From NCBI GenBank assembly GCA_050942825.1, contig JBMNOA010000004.1, forward strand, positions 5,545 through 69,544: a DNA stretch of 64,000 nt. The letters run 5' to 3'. The stretch comes from CAYRML01 sp050942825 (GTDB taxonomy: Bacteria; Bacillota; Dehalobacteriia; UBA4068). Shown here piece by piece: positions 33,785 through 41,453 of the stretch (position 1 is the stretch's first letter; every line of letters begins with the position of its first letter). The translations under genes were made by a program, and so were the position numbers. The notes beneath the pieces were generated by a model that had not been told where the DNA came from, ran no database searches, and was given only the letters and a program-made list of their open reading frames with translations.

Positions 33785-34287
33785 TAACGCTCACTCCCTT
33801 CCAGCTCTTTTTGACGCAAATCCTCAATAATTTCAGTAACACGTTCCGGAGTAAGCTTGCCATATACTTCACCATTGATCATGATGGCAGGAGAAAGGCT
33901 GCAACAACCTAAGCAAGCAACCCTTTCCCAACTGAAAAGCCTATCTTGAGACACTCGGCCTTCCGGTACCCCTACTGCCTTGGCAATAGAGTCGGCAATT
34001 TTGGCAGAGTCGTTCACATGGCAGGCTGTACCACTGCAAACTAAGATTTGATATTTGCCCGGCGGCTCCAGACGGAATTGAGCATAGAAAGTAACAATAC
34101 CCGTCAATCTTGCCAAGGGGATGTTACAAGTCTTACTAATATGAACTAGAGCCTCTCGCGGCGAATAACCATATATTTCTTGCATTTGCTGCAAAAGAGC
34201 AATCAGATTCATGTCCGATTGCGGAACAGATGATAACAGAGAATCTAAAGGGGTTAAGTCGATGGCGCTTTCGCTCTGACTTATCAT
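33784..34287 (-). CDS. NuoE/HydC-like [2Fe-2S] subunit of the same complex
   Basis: A 167-residue thioredoxin-fold iron-sulphur protein. The cluster ligands are CSGTAC (C-x4-C) near residue 90 and CLGCC (C-x3-C) near 131, followed by SLSPAIMINGEVYGKLTPERV. The N-terminal half is the helical bundle seen in NuoE (LLQQMQEIYGYSPREALVHI). It would pass electrons between the FMN subunit and the rest. It is the first gene of the operon. The ATG at 34287 has GGAG eleven bases upstream, a longish spacing, but no better start is visible. Confidence 0.88.
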   Translation of the reverse strand: MISQSESAIDLTPLDSLLSSVPQSDMNLIALLQQMQEIYGYSPREALVHISKTCNIPLARLTGIVTFYAQFRLEPPGKYQILVCSGTACHVNDSAKIADSIAKAVGVPEGRVSQDRLFSWERVACLGCCSLSPAIMINGEVYGKLTPERVTEIIEDLRQKELEGSER

Positions 34288-34319
34288 AGTCTCAACAGCT
34301 CCTTTTAATTATATTCTTT

Positions 34320-34325
34320 ATTATA
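34320..34325 (-). promoter_or_regulatory. Possible -10 box of the flavoprotein operon
   Basis: A perfect TATAAT on the minus strand stands 33 bases before the NuoE-like start in a 102-base gap. At 17-18 bases upstream only AATTAA or CAATTA is found, a poor -35, so an activator or another sigma factor may be needed. No Rex-type operator was recognised. Confidence 0.35.
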
Positions 34326-34389
34326 AGCCGAACTGTCTCTTCTTAATTGTAATAACCGCTAAGTAACAACAATTCAGCTCCCTATGAAG

Positions 34390-35328
34390 TTATTTATGAA
34401 TAATATCCCTGCCCAAAAGTGCAACGCCGACCGCATTGTCCCCCGCATAATCAGCCCGGGCAAAATACAGTTCAGCATGGTCATTAAGCTGGGTTAATAA
34501 TCTCTCTTTTATGATACTGTTAGCCATAACTCCTCCCGCTAACAGCACCTTTTTTATTCCGCTTTGTCTGCTGATAAAAATCATGGCTTGGGCCAAGCTG
34601 TCGGCAATATTGATCAAAACAGCCCATGCCAGGCGATTAAAGTCCTCGCCCTGATCCAGCAAGCGTTTAGCAGCGCTTTGGGGTCCGTTAAAATAAATAT
34701 GGTTTTCTTTTACCGATACAGGCAGCTTGATCGGCGGTCCGGTGGCTTGCCGAGCCAATTTTTCCAAATGACTGCCGGCGGGAAAAGGTAAACCCATAGC
34801 TACACCTATTCTGTCTATATATTGACCGGCGGCTAAATCACTATCACCGATTATAGTGATAGCAAAAGCCCCCTTTTGCCTTTTTACATGCAGCACCTCT
34901 CCGGTACCTCCGGACAGGTGTAAGGCCAAAAACTCCTCCTCATCCAAAGGCTTGTCCAGTGACCACAAAGCTGCCTGCAAATGGCCTTCTTGATGGCTTG
35001 TAGCAGCAAAGGGCACATTGAGGGTATCAGCAAGCATACGTGCAATACTGCCGCCGACACGAAAAACCGGCATATAAGATCCCTCCACAGGACGGGGTCT
35101 GGTAGAAGCACAAATACCCTTAATCTTTTTGTTATCTACAATTTGATAAACTTGTTGCAGAAGCTGCGGAAACTGAGCCAAGTGCAAGAAAAGCGCCTGT
35201 GATTGAGCCAATCCGCAGGCACCGTCCGGAACTTGCAAAAGTTGGCGGCAATCGGCCAGCGCAACCCCATTGTAATCAACTATTGCCAAAGATGTAGTGT
35301 AACAGCTTGTATCAATACCCAGAATCAC
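34390..35328 (-). CDS. TsaD-like protein (Kae1/peptidase M22 family paralogue)
   Basis: A 312-residue protein of the TsaD/Kae1 ASKHA fold. It opens ILGIDTSCYTTSLAIVD, carries the metal-binding SHQEGHLQAAL near residue 111, a later LHLSGGTGE, and VLLAGGVMANSIIKERL near 270. In true TsaD the first motif is usually TSCDET; here it is TSCYTT, and overall similarity is patchy, so this is likely a second member rather than the enzyme of t6A37 tRNA modification. Its function is unknown. The GTG start at 35328 lies inside the 3' end of nusB, so both are co-translated. Confidence 0.75.
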   Translation of the reverse strand: MILGIDTSCYTTSLAIVDYNGVALADCRQLLQVPDGACGLAQSQALFLHLAQFPQLLQQVYQIVDNKKIKGICASTRPRPVEGSYMPVFRVGGSIARMLADTLNVPFAATSHQEGHLQAALWSLDKPLDEEEFLALHLSGGTGEVLHVKRQKGAFAITIIGDSDLAAGQYIDRIGVAMGLPFPAGSHLEKLARQATGPPIKLPVSVKENHIYFNGPQSAAKRLLDQGEDFNRLAWAVLINIADSLAQAMIFISRQSGIKKVLLAGGVMANSIIKERLLTQLNDHAELYFARADYAGDNAVGVALLGRDIIHK

Positions 35329-35782
35329 TCTGTTGTTCTACTCCTTTTTCCTCGTCTATGCCCTTGATATCTCCCAGATTATTATGGTGAGTTTTTTTAA
35401 TATTGTCCAAAACAGCATTTACAAAAGAACCCGAATCTTCCGTACTGAATTTTTTTGCTAATTCAATTGCTTCATTGATGACTATATTTGATTCAGCAGC
35501 CTTAGTATCATATTCCAGTTCATAGATAGCTAAACGTAAAATATTTTTATCTACATTGGCCAAACGGTCTACATTCCACTCTCTGCTGCGGGAATTGATT
35601 AATAAATCAATCTGTTGCATATTTTCCCTGGCTCCCAGAACTAATTTAGCAGCGAAATCCTTATTGATCTCCGTCAAATCAGCATTATCTAATGTGACTT
35701 GAGCCATCTGCCATTCATTTTGTCCCACATCCAGTTGAAAAAGCATCTGCAGAGCAGTTTCACGCGCTTTGCGCCTGCTCAT
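35312..35782 (-). CDS. nusB: Transcription antitermination factor NusB
   Basis: A 156-residue helical RNA-binding protein of the rRNA antitermination complex with NusE (S10). It starts MSRRKARETALQMLFQLDVG and has the later family stretch LRLAIYELEYDTK and NIVINEAIELAKKFSTEDSGSFVNAVLD-type helix (quoted as two neighbouring pieces). The start at 35782 is chosen because GGAGG is eight bases upstream; a TTG five codons earlier overlaps that ribosome site. It sits between the asp23/amaP genes and the TsaD-like gene. The last 20 residues beyond the usual end are charged. Confidence 0.93.
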   Translation of the reverse strand: MSRRKARETALQMLFQLDVGQNEWQMAQVTLDNADLTEINKDFAAKLVLGARENMQQIDLLINSRSREWNVDRLANVDKNILRLAIYELEYDTKAAESNIVINEAIELAKKFSTEDSGSFVNAVLDNIKKTHHNNLGDIKGIDEEKGVEQQSDSGY

Positions 35783-35800
35783 TCGTTCATCCTCCAATAA

Positions 35801-36025
35801 CTAGTCTTGTTTATTGAATATTTTTTCTACAACCTCTTTAAAATCCACTTTATCATCGGATTTTTTGCCCAGATAATATCCTACTAAAATACAAACCAAT
35901 ATTACTACAGCGGCCCAAAAACCACCAGCAACAATACAAATACCAAAAAGAAGGCCTAAAATTACTCCAATTATTTTGCCTTTATGATTTTCTAACAGAT
36001 ATAACAATAGTTTTGCCCAATCCAT
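35801..36025 (-). CDS. Small DUF2273-type membrane protein
   Basis: A 74-residue protein with two membrane segments (about 14-35 and 37-55) separated by a short turn with GGFWAA, then a charged tail. It matches the DUF2273 family, small proteins encoded beside Asp23 and AmaP genes in Gram-positive bacteria. Function unknown; in those clusters it may help anchor Asp23 proteins. A longer reading to 36052 begins inside the ribosome region; the ATG at 36025 is preceded by a G run (GGGGGG) at a short distance. Confidence 0.8.
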   Translation of the reverse strand: MDWAKLLLYLLENHKGKIIGVILGLLFGICIVAGGFWAAVVILVCILVGYYLGKKSDDKVDFKEVVEKIFNKQD

Positions 36026-36052
36026 AAAAAACCCCCCATTTAGAATCAGCAC

Positions 36053-36625
36053 TTATTCCATTTTCATTCCTGGGCTTGCGTTTGTTTTTATGGTATTATC
36101 CGGTATAATATTACCGATCAACACTTTCACTTCGGCTACACGTAAACCCGTTATAGCCTCCAGATATGATTTCACTTCATTTTGCAGGCGGGAAGACAGC
36201 TCGGGTACGTTTATTTCATGAGGGACCGAAACCCCCAAAAATAAAGCCACTCCTTCGGGAACTGCTTTAATCTGGGTCCGAACTTCTTTCACTTCCTCTA
36301 TATTGGTCACAGATTTTCTGACGATACTATCAATTGCCTGCATACTGATATTGACTTGCCCATATTCAGCATTGGAAATAGGTACAAGCGTATCTTTTCT
36401 TTTGTAATGGAAGGCCACGATTAAGCTAAATACACCCACTATGATAAAAGCGGCTGCAATAAGCATAGCTATAAAAAAGTTGTATTGACCGAAGAAAAAG
36501 TCTTGCAGCACATTTTGCCAGTATTGGGCAATAGTCGCGTTGGTCAAGCAGCCAACCATCACAATGCCGATAATAACCAAAAACAAACTCCACAATATCA
36601 ATAGTATGCGCCTAAGCACGTTCAT
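36053..36625 (-). CDS. amaP: AmaP-like alkaline shock membrane-anchor protein
   Basis: A 190-residue protein with two N-terminal membrane helices (about 5-27 and 45-70) and a soluble Asp23-like C-terminal domain from about 85 to 180. In staphylococci AmaP anchors Asp23 at the membrane, where loss induces cell-wall stress genes. Here the C-terminal domain contains ISMQAIDSIVRKSVTNI and VEVKVLIG-type strands, like the neighbour's Asp23 domain. AGGAGG stands seven bases before the ATG at 36625. It is separated from asp23 by a hairpin, so the two may be expressed at different levels. Confidence 0.82.
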   Translation of the reverse strand: MNVLRRILLILWSLFLVIIGIVMVGCLTNATIAQYWQNVLQDFFFGQYNFFIAMLIAAAFIIVGVFSLIVAFHYKRKDTLVPISNAEYGQVNISMQAIDSIVRKSVTNIEEVKEVRTQIKAVPEGVALFLGVSVPHEINVPELSSRLQNEVKSYLEAITGLRVAEVKVLIGNIIPDNTIKTNASPGMKME

Positions 36626-36658
36626 ATTTGCTCCTCCTTGAAAAACCAATAATAAATA

Positions 36659-36683
36659 GCCGCTACCCTGTTGGAGTAGCGGC
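36659..36683 (-). terminator. Hairpin between asp23 and amaP
   Basis: A G+C-rich 8-bp stem (36659-36666 with 36676-36683) and 9-base loop, 8 bases after the asp23 stop. The following minus-strand sequence is T/A-rich (TATTTATTATT) without a solid T run, so partial termination is likely, giving more Asp23 than AmaP. Confidence 0.5.
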
Positions 36684-36690
36684 CGCTATA

Positions 36691-37095
36691 TTATACTTCT
36701 GGTTTACTAGAAGCCGGATGCCCCTGAGGGAAAGTAACCCCTTGAACATGAATGTTAACAGCAGAGGCCTGTAATCCCGTCATTGTTTCAACCGCTGTTT
36801 TGACGCTTTCTTGTACTTCTTGCGCCACCTTTTGGATAGCTACGCCAAATTCTACTATAATATAGATATCAAGCTCAGCCTTTTCTGTACCGACTTCTAC
36901 TTTAACACCTTTAGTCATATTTTTTTTGCCCAGCATTTCGACAATACCGCCTACAACACCGCCGCTCATACCGGCAACCCCTTCTACCTCTATAGCTGCC
37001 AGTCCGGCGATCGTTGCTACTACATCATTGGCGATCTTAACGGTGCCGGCACTATCTACAGCAGTCTCTAAAATAGAGTCTTTTTTGTCGAGCAT
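36691..37095 (-). CDS. Asp23/Gls24 family envelope-stress protein
   Basis: A 134-residue protein of the Asp23/Gls24 (YqhY) family. Core stretch: IANDVVATIAGLAAIEVEGV, then GMSGG, later DIYIIVEFGVAIQKVAQEVQ and VNIHVQGVTF. Members are abundant membrane-associated proteins linked to envelope stress and, for YqhY, to fatty-acid metabolism. The start at 37095 is used since AGGAGG precedes it by seven bases; the longer reading from 37167 covers promoter DNA. It has its own promoter and is followed by amaP and the DUF2273 gene. Confidence 0.9.
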   Translation of the reverse strand: MLDKKDSILETAVDSAGTVKIANDVVATIAGLAAIEVEGVAGMSGGVVGGIVEMLGKKNMTKGVKVEVGTEKAELDIYIIVEFGVAIQKVAQEVQESVKTAVETMTGLQASAVNIHVQGVTFPQGHPASSKPEV

Positions 37096-37149
37096 TTTTA
37101 TTCCTCCTTTTTGAGTAATGGAGTACAAAGAAAATTTTGATTTTTTATA

Positions 37150-37178
37150 ATTATAACAGATATACACCCAAATAACAA
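37150..37178 (-). promoter_or_regulatory. sigma-A promoter of asp23
   Basis: On the minus strand TTGTTA (37178-37173) and TATAAT (37155-37150) are 17 bases apart, about 55 bases before the asp23 start. The 186-base gap behind spoIIIAH also contains a second TATAAT near 37210-37220 with a TG in front (extended -10) and no -35. No clear terminator for the spoIIIA operon was seen. Confidence 0.65.
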
Positions 37179-37281
37179 TAATATAAACAATCTTTAGTTG
37201 GTATTTATTACATTATACCATCTATCTTTTACCTGGCTTATGTTGTCTAGGCATAAAAATCGATTCTCTCAAAAATACTCT

Positions 37282-37836
37282 TTATTTTTCTCTGGTAATA
37301 ATGACAACATTTTCAAAACCGATTCCTGTCACGCCATCTACAAGTTCTGCAATCTTCCCTGAAGATTTCTCATCTACTTGTGCGTCAAGAACCACAGTCA
37401 CTTTGTCCTCTTGGATAAACACAGCCGCATCAGGGAAATTCTTAGCTGCCAATAATGTTTCTATCAGTAACTCTTGTTCCATGTTTTTGGCAATGACGAT
37501 CTCGGCTTCTTGCGCAGATTTTTTAGTCTCTGTATCGGAGTTGGGATTATCTATAATAGATTGCAAAAGCTCCAAAGATTCGCCGCGCACCTTTTCTCTT
37601 TCGATGCGGTAATCATCATAAAAATTATCAGCGCTGTTCTTATTAGCCGTAATATCATTACCGGCTGTTCTTTCATCCACCGACCCCTCTTGACCAACGA
37701 CCTCCAAGGTATCGGGATTGCCACCCAGTTCATCCAAAACACCTTTTTGCGATACATCATAAACCAAAAAGGCTAAGCAAGCGATACAAAGAACGAATAC
37801 CCATTTTTTTGCGGATGATTTGCCTGATTTCTTCAT
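37282..37836 (-). CDS. spoIIIAH: Stage III sporulation protein AH
   Basis: A 184-residue mother-cell protein that crosses the intermembrane space and binds forespore SpoIIQ, forming the feeding-tube channel. One N-terminal membrane segment (about 12-27) is followed by a flexible region and the YscJ/FliF-like ring domain: the helix KKSAQEAEIVIAKNMEQELL and strands DAAVFIQEDKVTVVLDAQ and FENVVIITREK. The partner spoIIQ is not in the window. AAAGGAGG precedes the ATG. Last gene of the operon. Confidence 0.93.
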   Translation of the reverse strand: MKKSGKSSAKKWVFVLCIACLAFLVYDVSQKGVLDELGGNPDTLEVVGQEGSVDERTAGNDITANKNSADNFYDDYRIEREKVRGESLELLQSIIDNPNSDTETKKSAQEAEIVIAKNMEQELLIETLLAAKNFPDAAVFIQEDKVTVVLDAQVDEKSSGKIAELVDGVTGIGFENVVIITREK

Positions 37837-37865
37837 ATTATAACCTCCTTTATTATCTCTTATAA

Positions 37866-38543
37866 CTAATTTCCTTCTACAATATTAATTCTATGTGCTG
37901 ATACTCCTAAAAGACCTTGAACCGCGTTAAACAGCTGACTGCGAACTTTAGAATCACCGGCCCCTTTAGATACTACTAATACCCCTTTGATCTTAGGCAT
38001 ATATTCTTTTACCAATACCGGTTCACCGTTTTGTTGCGCCAAAGAAGTCTTTTCTTGACTATCTATGCTTTTACGGTCACTTTCCGATGTGCCGGCGCTT
38101 GCTTCTATTGTCGTACTGTCCGTAGTTTCTCTATCCAAAGCATATTCGGATTCCGCACCATATTCAAAAGTAACGGCTACGCTCACGGTTTCTGCTCCTT
38201 TAATTCTTGCCAATACTTCCTCCAGTCTTCTTTCCAGCATAGCTTCGCTATTACGGTATTCACTATCCTGAGAAACTATACTGCCGGCGTTGACCGATGG
38301 TTTTTTGTTTCTTGTATCGTGAGATACAACATTCATAAAGATTAAGCCGACCACCAAAACAGCTCCCAATTTAAAGAGCAGCTCTTTTTCTTTTTTTCGC
38401 CAATTCCCGGGCCAGAAGCGACTCTCAAACGAAAAACCTTTACTGGTGCTTTTTTTGTCCTGCTCATTTATTGTTCCGTCTGTTGAATCAGATGTATTAT
38501 TCAGTCTCTCCTCTTCATTGGCTATCTCCTTTTCCTTGATCAT
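37866..38543 (-). CDS. spoIIIAG: Stage III sporulation protein AG
   Basis: A 225-residue membrane protein forming the large ring of the SpoIIIA-SpoIIQ channel. A charged N-terminal tail, a membrane segment near residues 58-77, then the ring-building domain: MLERRLEEVLARIKGAETVS, VAVTFEYGAES, and GVLVVSKGAGDSKVRSQL with VQGLLGVSAHRINIV. The start at 38543 has AGGAGGTG upstream; it overlaps spoIIIAF by 29 bases. An acidic serine/threonine-rich insert lies in the ring domain, as in other SpoIIIAG proteins. Confidence 0.93.
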   Translation of the reverse strand: MIKEKEIANEEERLNNTSDSTDGTINEQDKKSTSKGFSFESRFWPGNWRKKEKELLFKLGAVLVVGLIFMNVVSHDTRNKKPSVNAGSIVSQDSEYRNSEAMLERRLEEVLARIKGAETVSVAVTFEYGAESEYALDRETTDSTTIEASAGTSESDRKSIDSQEKTSLAQQNGEPVLVKEYMPKIKGVLVVSKGAGDSKVRSQLFNAVQGLLGVSAHRINIVEGN

Positions 38544-39075
38544 TTTTTGCACCTCCTTCCTCAAAAGACACATCTATAAAACTTTCTTTGATACTATAAA
38601 AATTACTTAAAGTAGATTGGATCTTCTTTCGTAATGAATAATCGTCAAGCACGGTACCGTCTTTGACAGCCTTGACAGTGATATTATTGATAACAGTAGC
38701 CTCATCGCCAAGCTTTACTGTCGCCTCAGCGGACATGATACCGGGGGTCAGAGCAGCCAAAGATGCGATTTGACCGCACAGCCCTTCTTGGTATTCTTGT
38801 TGGGCTTGCTCGGCCAGGCGTGAAGATATGTCCTGGCCTTTTTCTAAAATCTCGGTTGTCTGTGAACTATAATCCTCTTCTTTATAAATTGCCAATACAG
38901 GCTCTTGGCCTATAAACCCCAAAAGGGGATTAAGAACCGCCGCCAGAAGCAGCAATCCCATTACCAAGCGGATAAACCGGCTTAATTCACCAAAAGGCAA
39001 TAACAGCTCAAAAAAAACTGCCAAAATCACTAAGATAGCTACATTTCTTACTATTTCACCTACTATCTCTATCAT
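38515..39075 (-). CDS. spoIIIAF: Stage III sporulation protein AF
   Basis: A 186-residue protein with two N-terminal membrane helices (about 8-28 and 34-55) and a soluble domain with the ring-building fold shared with AG and AH in weaker form (ITVKAVKDGTVLDDYSLRKK, IQSTLSNFYSI). It is thought to belong to the same transenvelope complex. The ATG at 39075 follows AGGAG. Its end overlaps the start of spoIIIAG by 29 bases, which suggests coupled translation. Confidence 0.9.
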   Translation of the reverse strand: MIEIVGEIVRNVAILVILAVFFELLLPFGELSRFIRLVMGLLLLAAVLNPLLGFIGQEPVLAIYKEEDYSSQTTEILEKGQDISSRLAEQAQQEYQEGLCGQIASLAALTPGIMSAEATVKLGDEATVINNITVKAVKDGTVLDDYSLRKKIQSTLSNFYSIKESFIDVSFEEGGAKNDQGKGDSQ

Positions 39076-39084
39076 GATTCGCTC

Positions 39085-40257
39085 CTATCTCATCATCATC
39101 GTTATATTTCCGGCACCGATGCAAATTGCCAACACAAAGAAGAAGAGTAATCCACACACCGCCACTGCAGCAAAAAGCAATAACAAAGCATTGGATAATC
39201 CACTTAAGGCATCAGCCAGCTGATTATCTCCCAAAGGTTGTACTACAGCAGCGGCCAGACGGAAAATTATCACCTGTACTAATATCTTGGCGGCAGGCAT
39301 GGCACAGATAAGAAAAATCGCTATAATGCCTACAACTCCTATACCATTTTTCAAAACCAAAGCCGTGCCCAAAACACTATCCATAGCATCGGCTAAAGAT
39401 CGTCCTACTACCGGGATAAAAATCCCACTGGCAGTTTTGGCCGCTTTGACAGCCAGGCCATCCATTGCTGCAGTGGCCATGCCTGCAATACCCATAAAAG
39501 CAATAAAAACACTGACCCCGATACTCATAAACCCCAAAGAAATATCTTTAAACAACCCCGCTAATTTATTTACATTAAATTTTGGAGAAATATGGCTGAC
39601 CAGGCGCAATATAGCCGAAAAATAGATTAAAGGGAAAATTACACTGCTCATGATATTCATCAAAACAGTAAGAGCAAATAAAATACTGGGATGTAAAATT
39701 CCTACCGAAGTGATGCCTCCCATAGCAGCCAAAAGCATCATCAAAAGAGGTAATACAGCGTATAAGAATCCGCTCATCGTCTCAACTGCCTCTTTGGCAA
39801 CATTCAAGGATATAGAAAAGGAACTGATAGCAATAGCCGCCAAAAGCAAATAAACTACTCCTTTGGCCAAAAGAGAAACATTTTCTTTTTCAAAAGCGCT
39901 GCCCAAATTACCAAGTATCAGAGAGATGATGGCGAGTAAGATCAATTGCCCTAAAAGAGCCCAGGAAGCATGGACTTCTTTAAAAAAGATTTTTGATAAT
40001 ACAGTAAAAACACTGCCAACACTTAGATCAACCTCACCATTTTTAGCTTGCTGCCACAGATCTTTCAAACTGAAATCATGCAGATATTGATCAAGATTTT
40101 TGTCCAGTTGATTCAAATAATCATCCATGGCTTTCATATCGGAATTATTCATAACCGCAAAGGGCTCTGAGGATGTGGCCCAAGCAGGGCTTGGTACAAT
40201 TCCTAGCAGAAAAAAAAGCAAGCAAAAAAAGATTATTATTTTTGTCAAGCGGGCCAT
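39085..40257 (-). CDS. spoIIIAE: Stage III sporulation protein AE
   Basis: A 390-residue protein with a signal sequence and about seven to eight membrane segments, the largest polytopic member of the complex and a likely transporter-type component. Recognisable stretches are KSIFFKEVHASWALLG-like N-terminal half, AIDGLAVKAAKTASGIFIP-like loop and GRSLADAMDSVLGTALVLKN, which match SpoIIIAE. A start at 40278 gives an ATGA overlap with spoIIIAD but has no ribosome site; the ATG at 40257 has AAGGGG six bases upstream and was preferred. Confidence 0.92.
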   Translation of the reverse strand: MARLTKIIIFFCLLFFLLGIVPSPAWATSSEPFAVMNNSDMKAMDDYLNQLDKNLDQYLHDFSLKDLWQQAKNGEVDLSVGSVFTVLSKIFFKEVHASWALLGQLILLAIISLILGNLGSAFEKENVSLLAKGVVYLLLAAIAISSFSISLNVAKEAVETMSGFLYAVLPLLMMLLAAMGGITSVGILHPSILFALTVLMNIMSSVIFPLIYFSAILRLVSHISPKFNVNKLAGLFKDISLGFMSIGVSVFIAFMGIAGMATAAMDGLAVKAAKTASGIFIPVVGRSLADAMDSVLGTALVLKNGIGVVGIIAIFLICAMPAAKILVQVIIFRLAAAVVQPLGDNQLADALSGLSNALLLLFAAVAVCGLLFFFVLAICIGAGNITMMMR

Positions 40258-40274
40258 ATCAATCCCCTTTTCGT

Positions 40275-40667
40275 TCATGATAAGAATCTTAATATTGATT
40301 GCAACACAGCAGCCATAATAGGCATGGCCAATAAAATTATGCCAATTTTAGCGGCTAACTCCACCTTAAAGGCAATTGCTCCCTGACCGGCATCCCGACA
40401 AATCTGCGCAGCGAATTCAGCTATATAAGCCAAACCGATAATTTTGAATAAAGTAGCAAGATAAAAAGTATTAAGATTTGCTTTAGCAGCCATATCCTCA
40501 AACATAGATAATATCTGACCCAGCTTGGGCAATATTTGAATAAAAATTAAAGCACCGGCTACCAATGCTAATAAAACGCCTAATACAGGCAATTTGCTTT
40601 CTTTTAAAAATACTGCAAACAGGGCAGCTAAGACAGCTAATCCGACTATAGGAAATATTTCCTGCAC
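40275..40667 (-). CDS. spoIIIAD: Stage III sporulation protein AD
   Basis: A 130-residue membrane protein with about four hydrophobic segments (roughly 5-20, 30-50, 65-85 and 105-125), similar in outline to SpoIIIAC, to which it is related. Motif: IIGLAYIAEFAAQICRDAGQ, the strongest family mark. It should sit in the mother-cell side membrane of the engulfing forespore. The start is GTG at 40667, preceded by AGGGGGGGCGGG. Confidence 0.91.
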   Translation of the reverse strand: MQEIFPIVGLAVLAALFAVFLKESKLPVLGVLLALVAGALIFIQILPKLGQILSMFEDMAAKANLNTFYLATLFKIIGLAYIAEFAAQICRDAGQGAIAFKVELAAKIGIILLAMPIMAAVLQSILRFLS

Positions 40668-40688
40668 GAACCCGCCCCCCCTTAAAAA

Positions 40689-40889
40689 TCAATATAGTCT
40701 AAACACGGATTGCACTCCGTCAAAAAGCTCTTGAATAACAGGTAATACTTTCAAAAGGCCTATGACCAAACCGACTATCAAGGTCAGGTAGGCATATTCA
40801 TCACGTCCAGCTTGCTTGAGAAATGTATGTAAAATCGTAACAGCTATCGCTAAAGCAGTGAGAAAAAATATTATCGCCGTCTCTTGCAT
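40689..40889 (-). CDS. spoIIIAC: Stage III sporulation protein AC
   Basis: A 66-residue protein with two membrane helices (about 5-23 and 34-52). It has the short family pattern TFLKQAGRDEYAYLTLIVG, resembling the region of SpoIIIAD with CRDAGQ. These small paired proteins probably form a membrane part of the complex. AAGGGGGAAGC precedes the ATG at 40889. Gap to spoIIIAD is 21 bases. Confidence 0.91.
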   Translation of the reverse strand: MQETAIIFFLTALAIAVTILHTFLKQAGRDEYAYLTLIVGLVIGLLKVLPVIQELFDGVQSVFRLY

Positions 40890-40928
40890 CGGGCTTCCCC
40901 CTTCTTTTATTTGGATATTGTTTTTGGC

Positions 40929-41444
40929 TCAAAAAGATATGATGGCTATGGCTATACCTGCGGCCCAGCCCAGATTTTTCCATACTTTGCCTAATTGTCT
41001 GTAATGCGCCTGCGCCTCTTCCTCCAGAGAAAATAATCTTTGCCTGCTCAATTCCAAACGCCTGATCTGGTCTTGCATATCGGACAAACCCAACCCTCTG
41101 CCAAAAGCCGACAATATTGATAAATCCTCGGCTCCCAAAGGCAATTCATAACCGGCCCGCTCCAGGGCCCATTCCCAAGCCTGTTGAGCATTGATACCAC
41201 GACTCTGCCGCAATTTACTAGCTGCATTTTCAAAAACAGAAGCTGCCGAAGCGCTGGATCTGGCCGCGATGCGCAATGCCTCCGGCAAGGGAGTCGCAGC
41301 ATAACTGATTTCCCGTTCCAGCGCTAAAAGACCCTGCTGCAGATCATGCAACACCCTGCAACGTCTTTCTAATTCTTCGGCCAACAAGCGTCCGATAGAT
41401 ACACAAACAAAAATTATCATGATGGCGCCCAATATTTTTAGCAT
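40929..41444 (-). CDS. spoIIIAB: Stage III sporulation protein AB
   Basis: A 171-residue protein: an N-terminal membrane segment (about 3-20), a long helical soluble region and a C-terminal hydrophobic helix (about 152-170). Stretches such as LQQGLLALEREISYAATPLP and AFGRGLGLSDMQDQIRRLEL match SpoIIIAB, which resembles type II/IV pilus assembly membrane proteins (GspF-like). It is thought to work with the SpoIIIAA ATPase. The ATG at 41444 follows AGAGGG; nine bases behind spoIIIAA. Confidence 0.93.
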   Translation of the reverse strand: MLKILGAIMIIFVCVSIGRLLAEELERRCRVLHDLQQGLLALEREISYAATPLPEALRIAARSSASAASVFENAASKLRQSRGINAQQAWEWALERAGYELPLGAEDLSILSAFGRGLGLSDMQDQIRRLELSRQRLFSLEEEAQAHYRQLGKVWKNLGWAAGIAIAIISF

Positions 41445-41453
41445 AGTATCCCT

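Noticed and set aside
29592..34287. Electron-bifurcating [FeFe]-hydrogenase or formate dehydrogenase
   Set aside because: The NuoE/NuoF-like subunits fit either, but the large subunit has no H-cluster cysteines and no molybdopterin domain; it has a GltD/NfnB-type FAD-NADP domain.
34390..35328. Sialoglycoprotein endopeptidase activity
   Set aside because: An old name for the TsaD family; no evidence of protease activity exists in the sequence.
37866..41444. A type III or type II secretion system
   Set aside because: Ring-building and secretion-ATPase-like motifs are present, but gene set and order are exactly spoIIIAA-AH, the sporulation channel.
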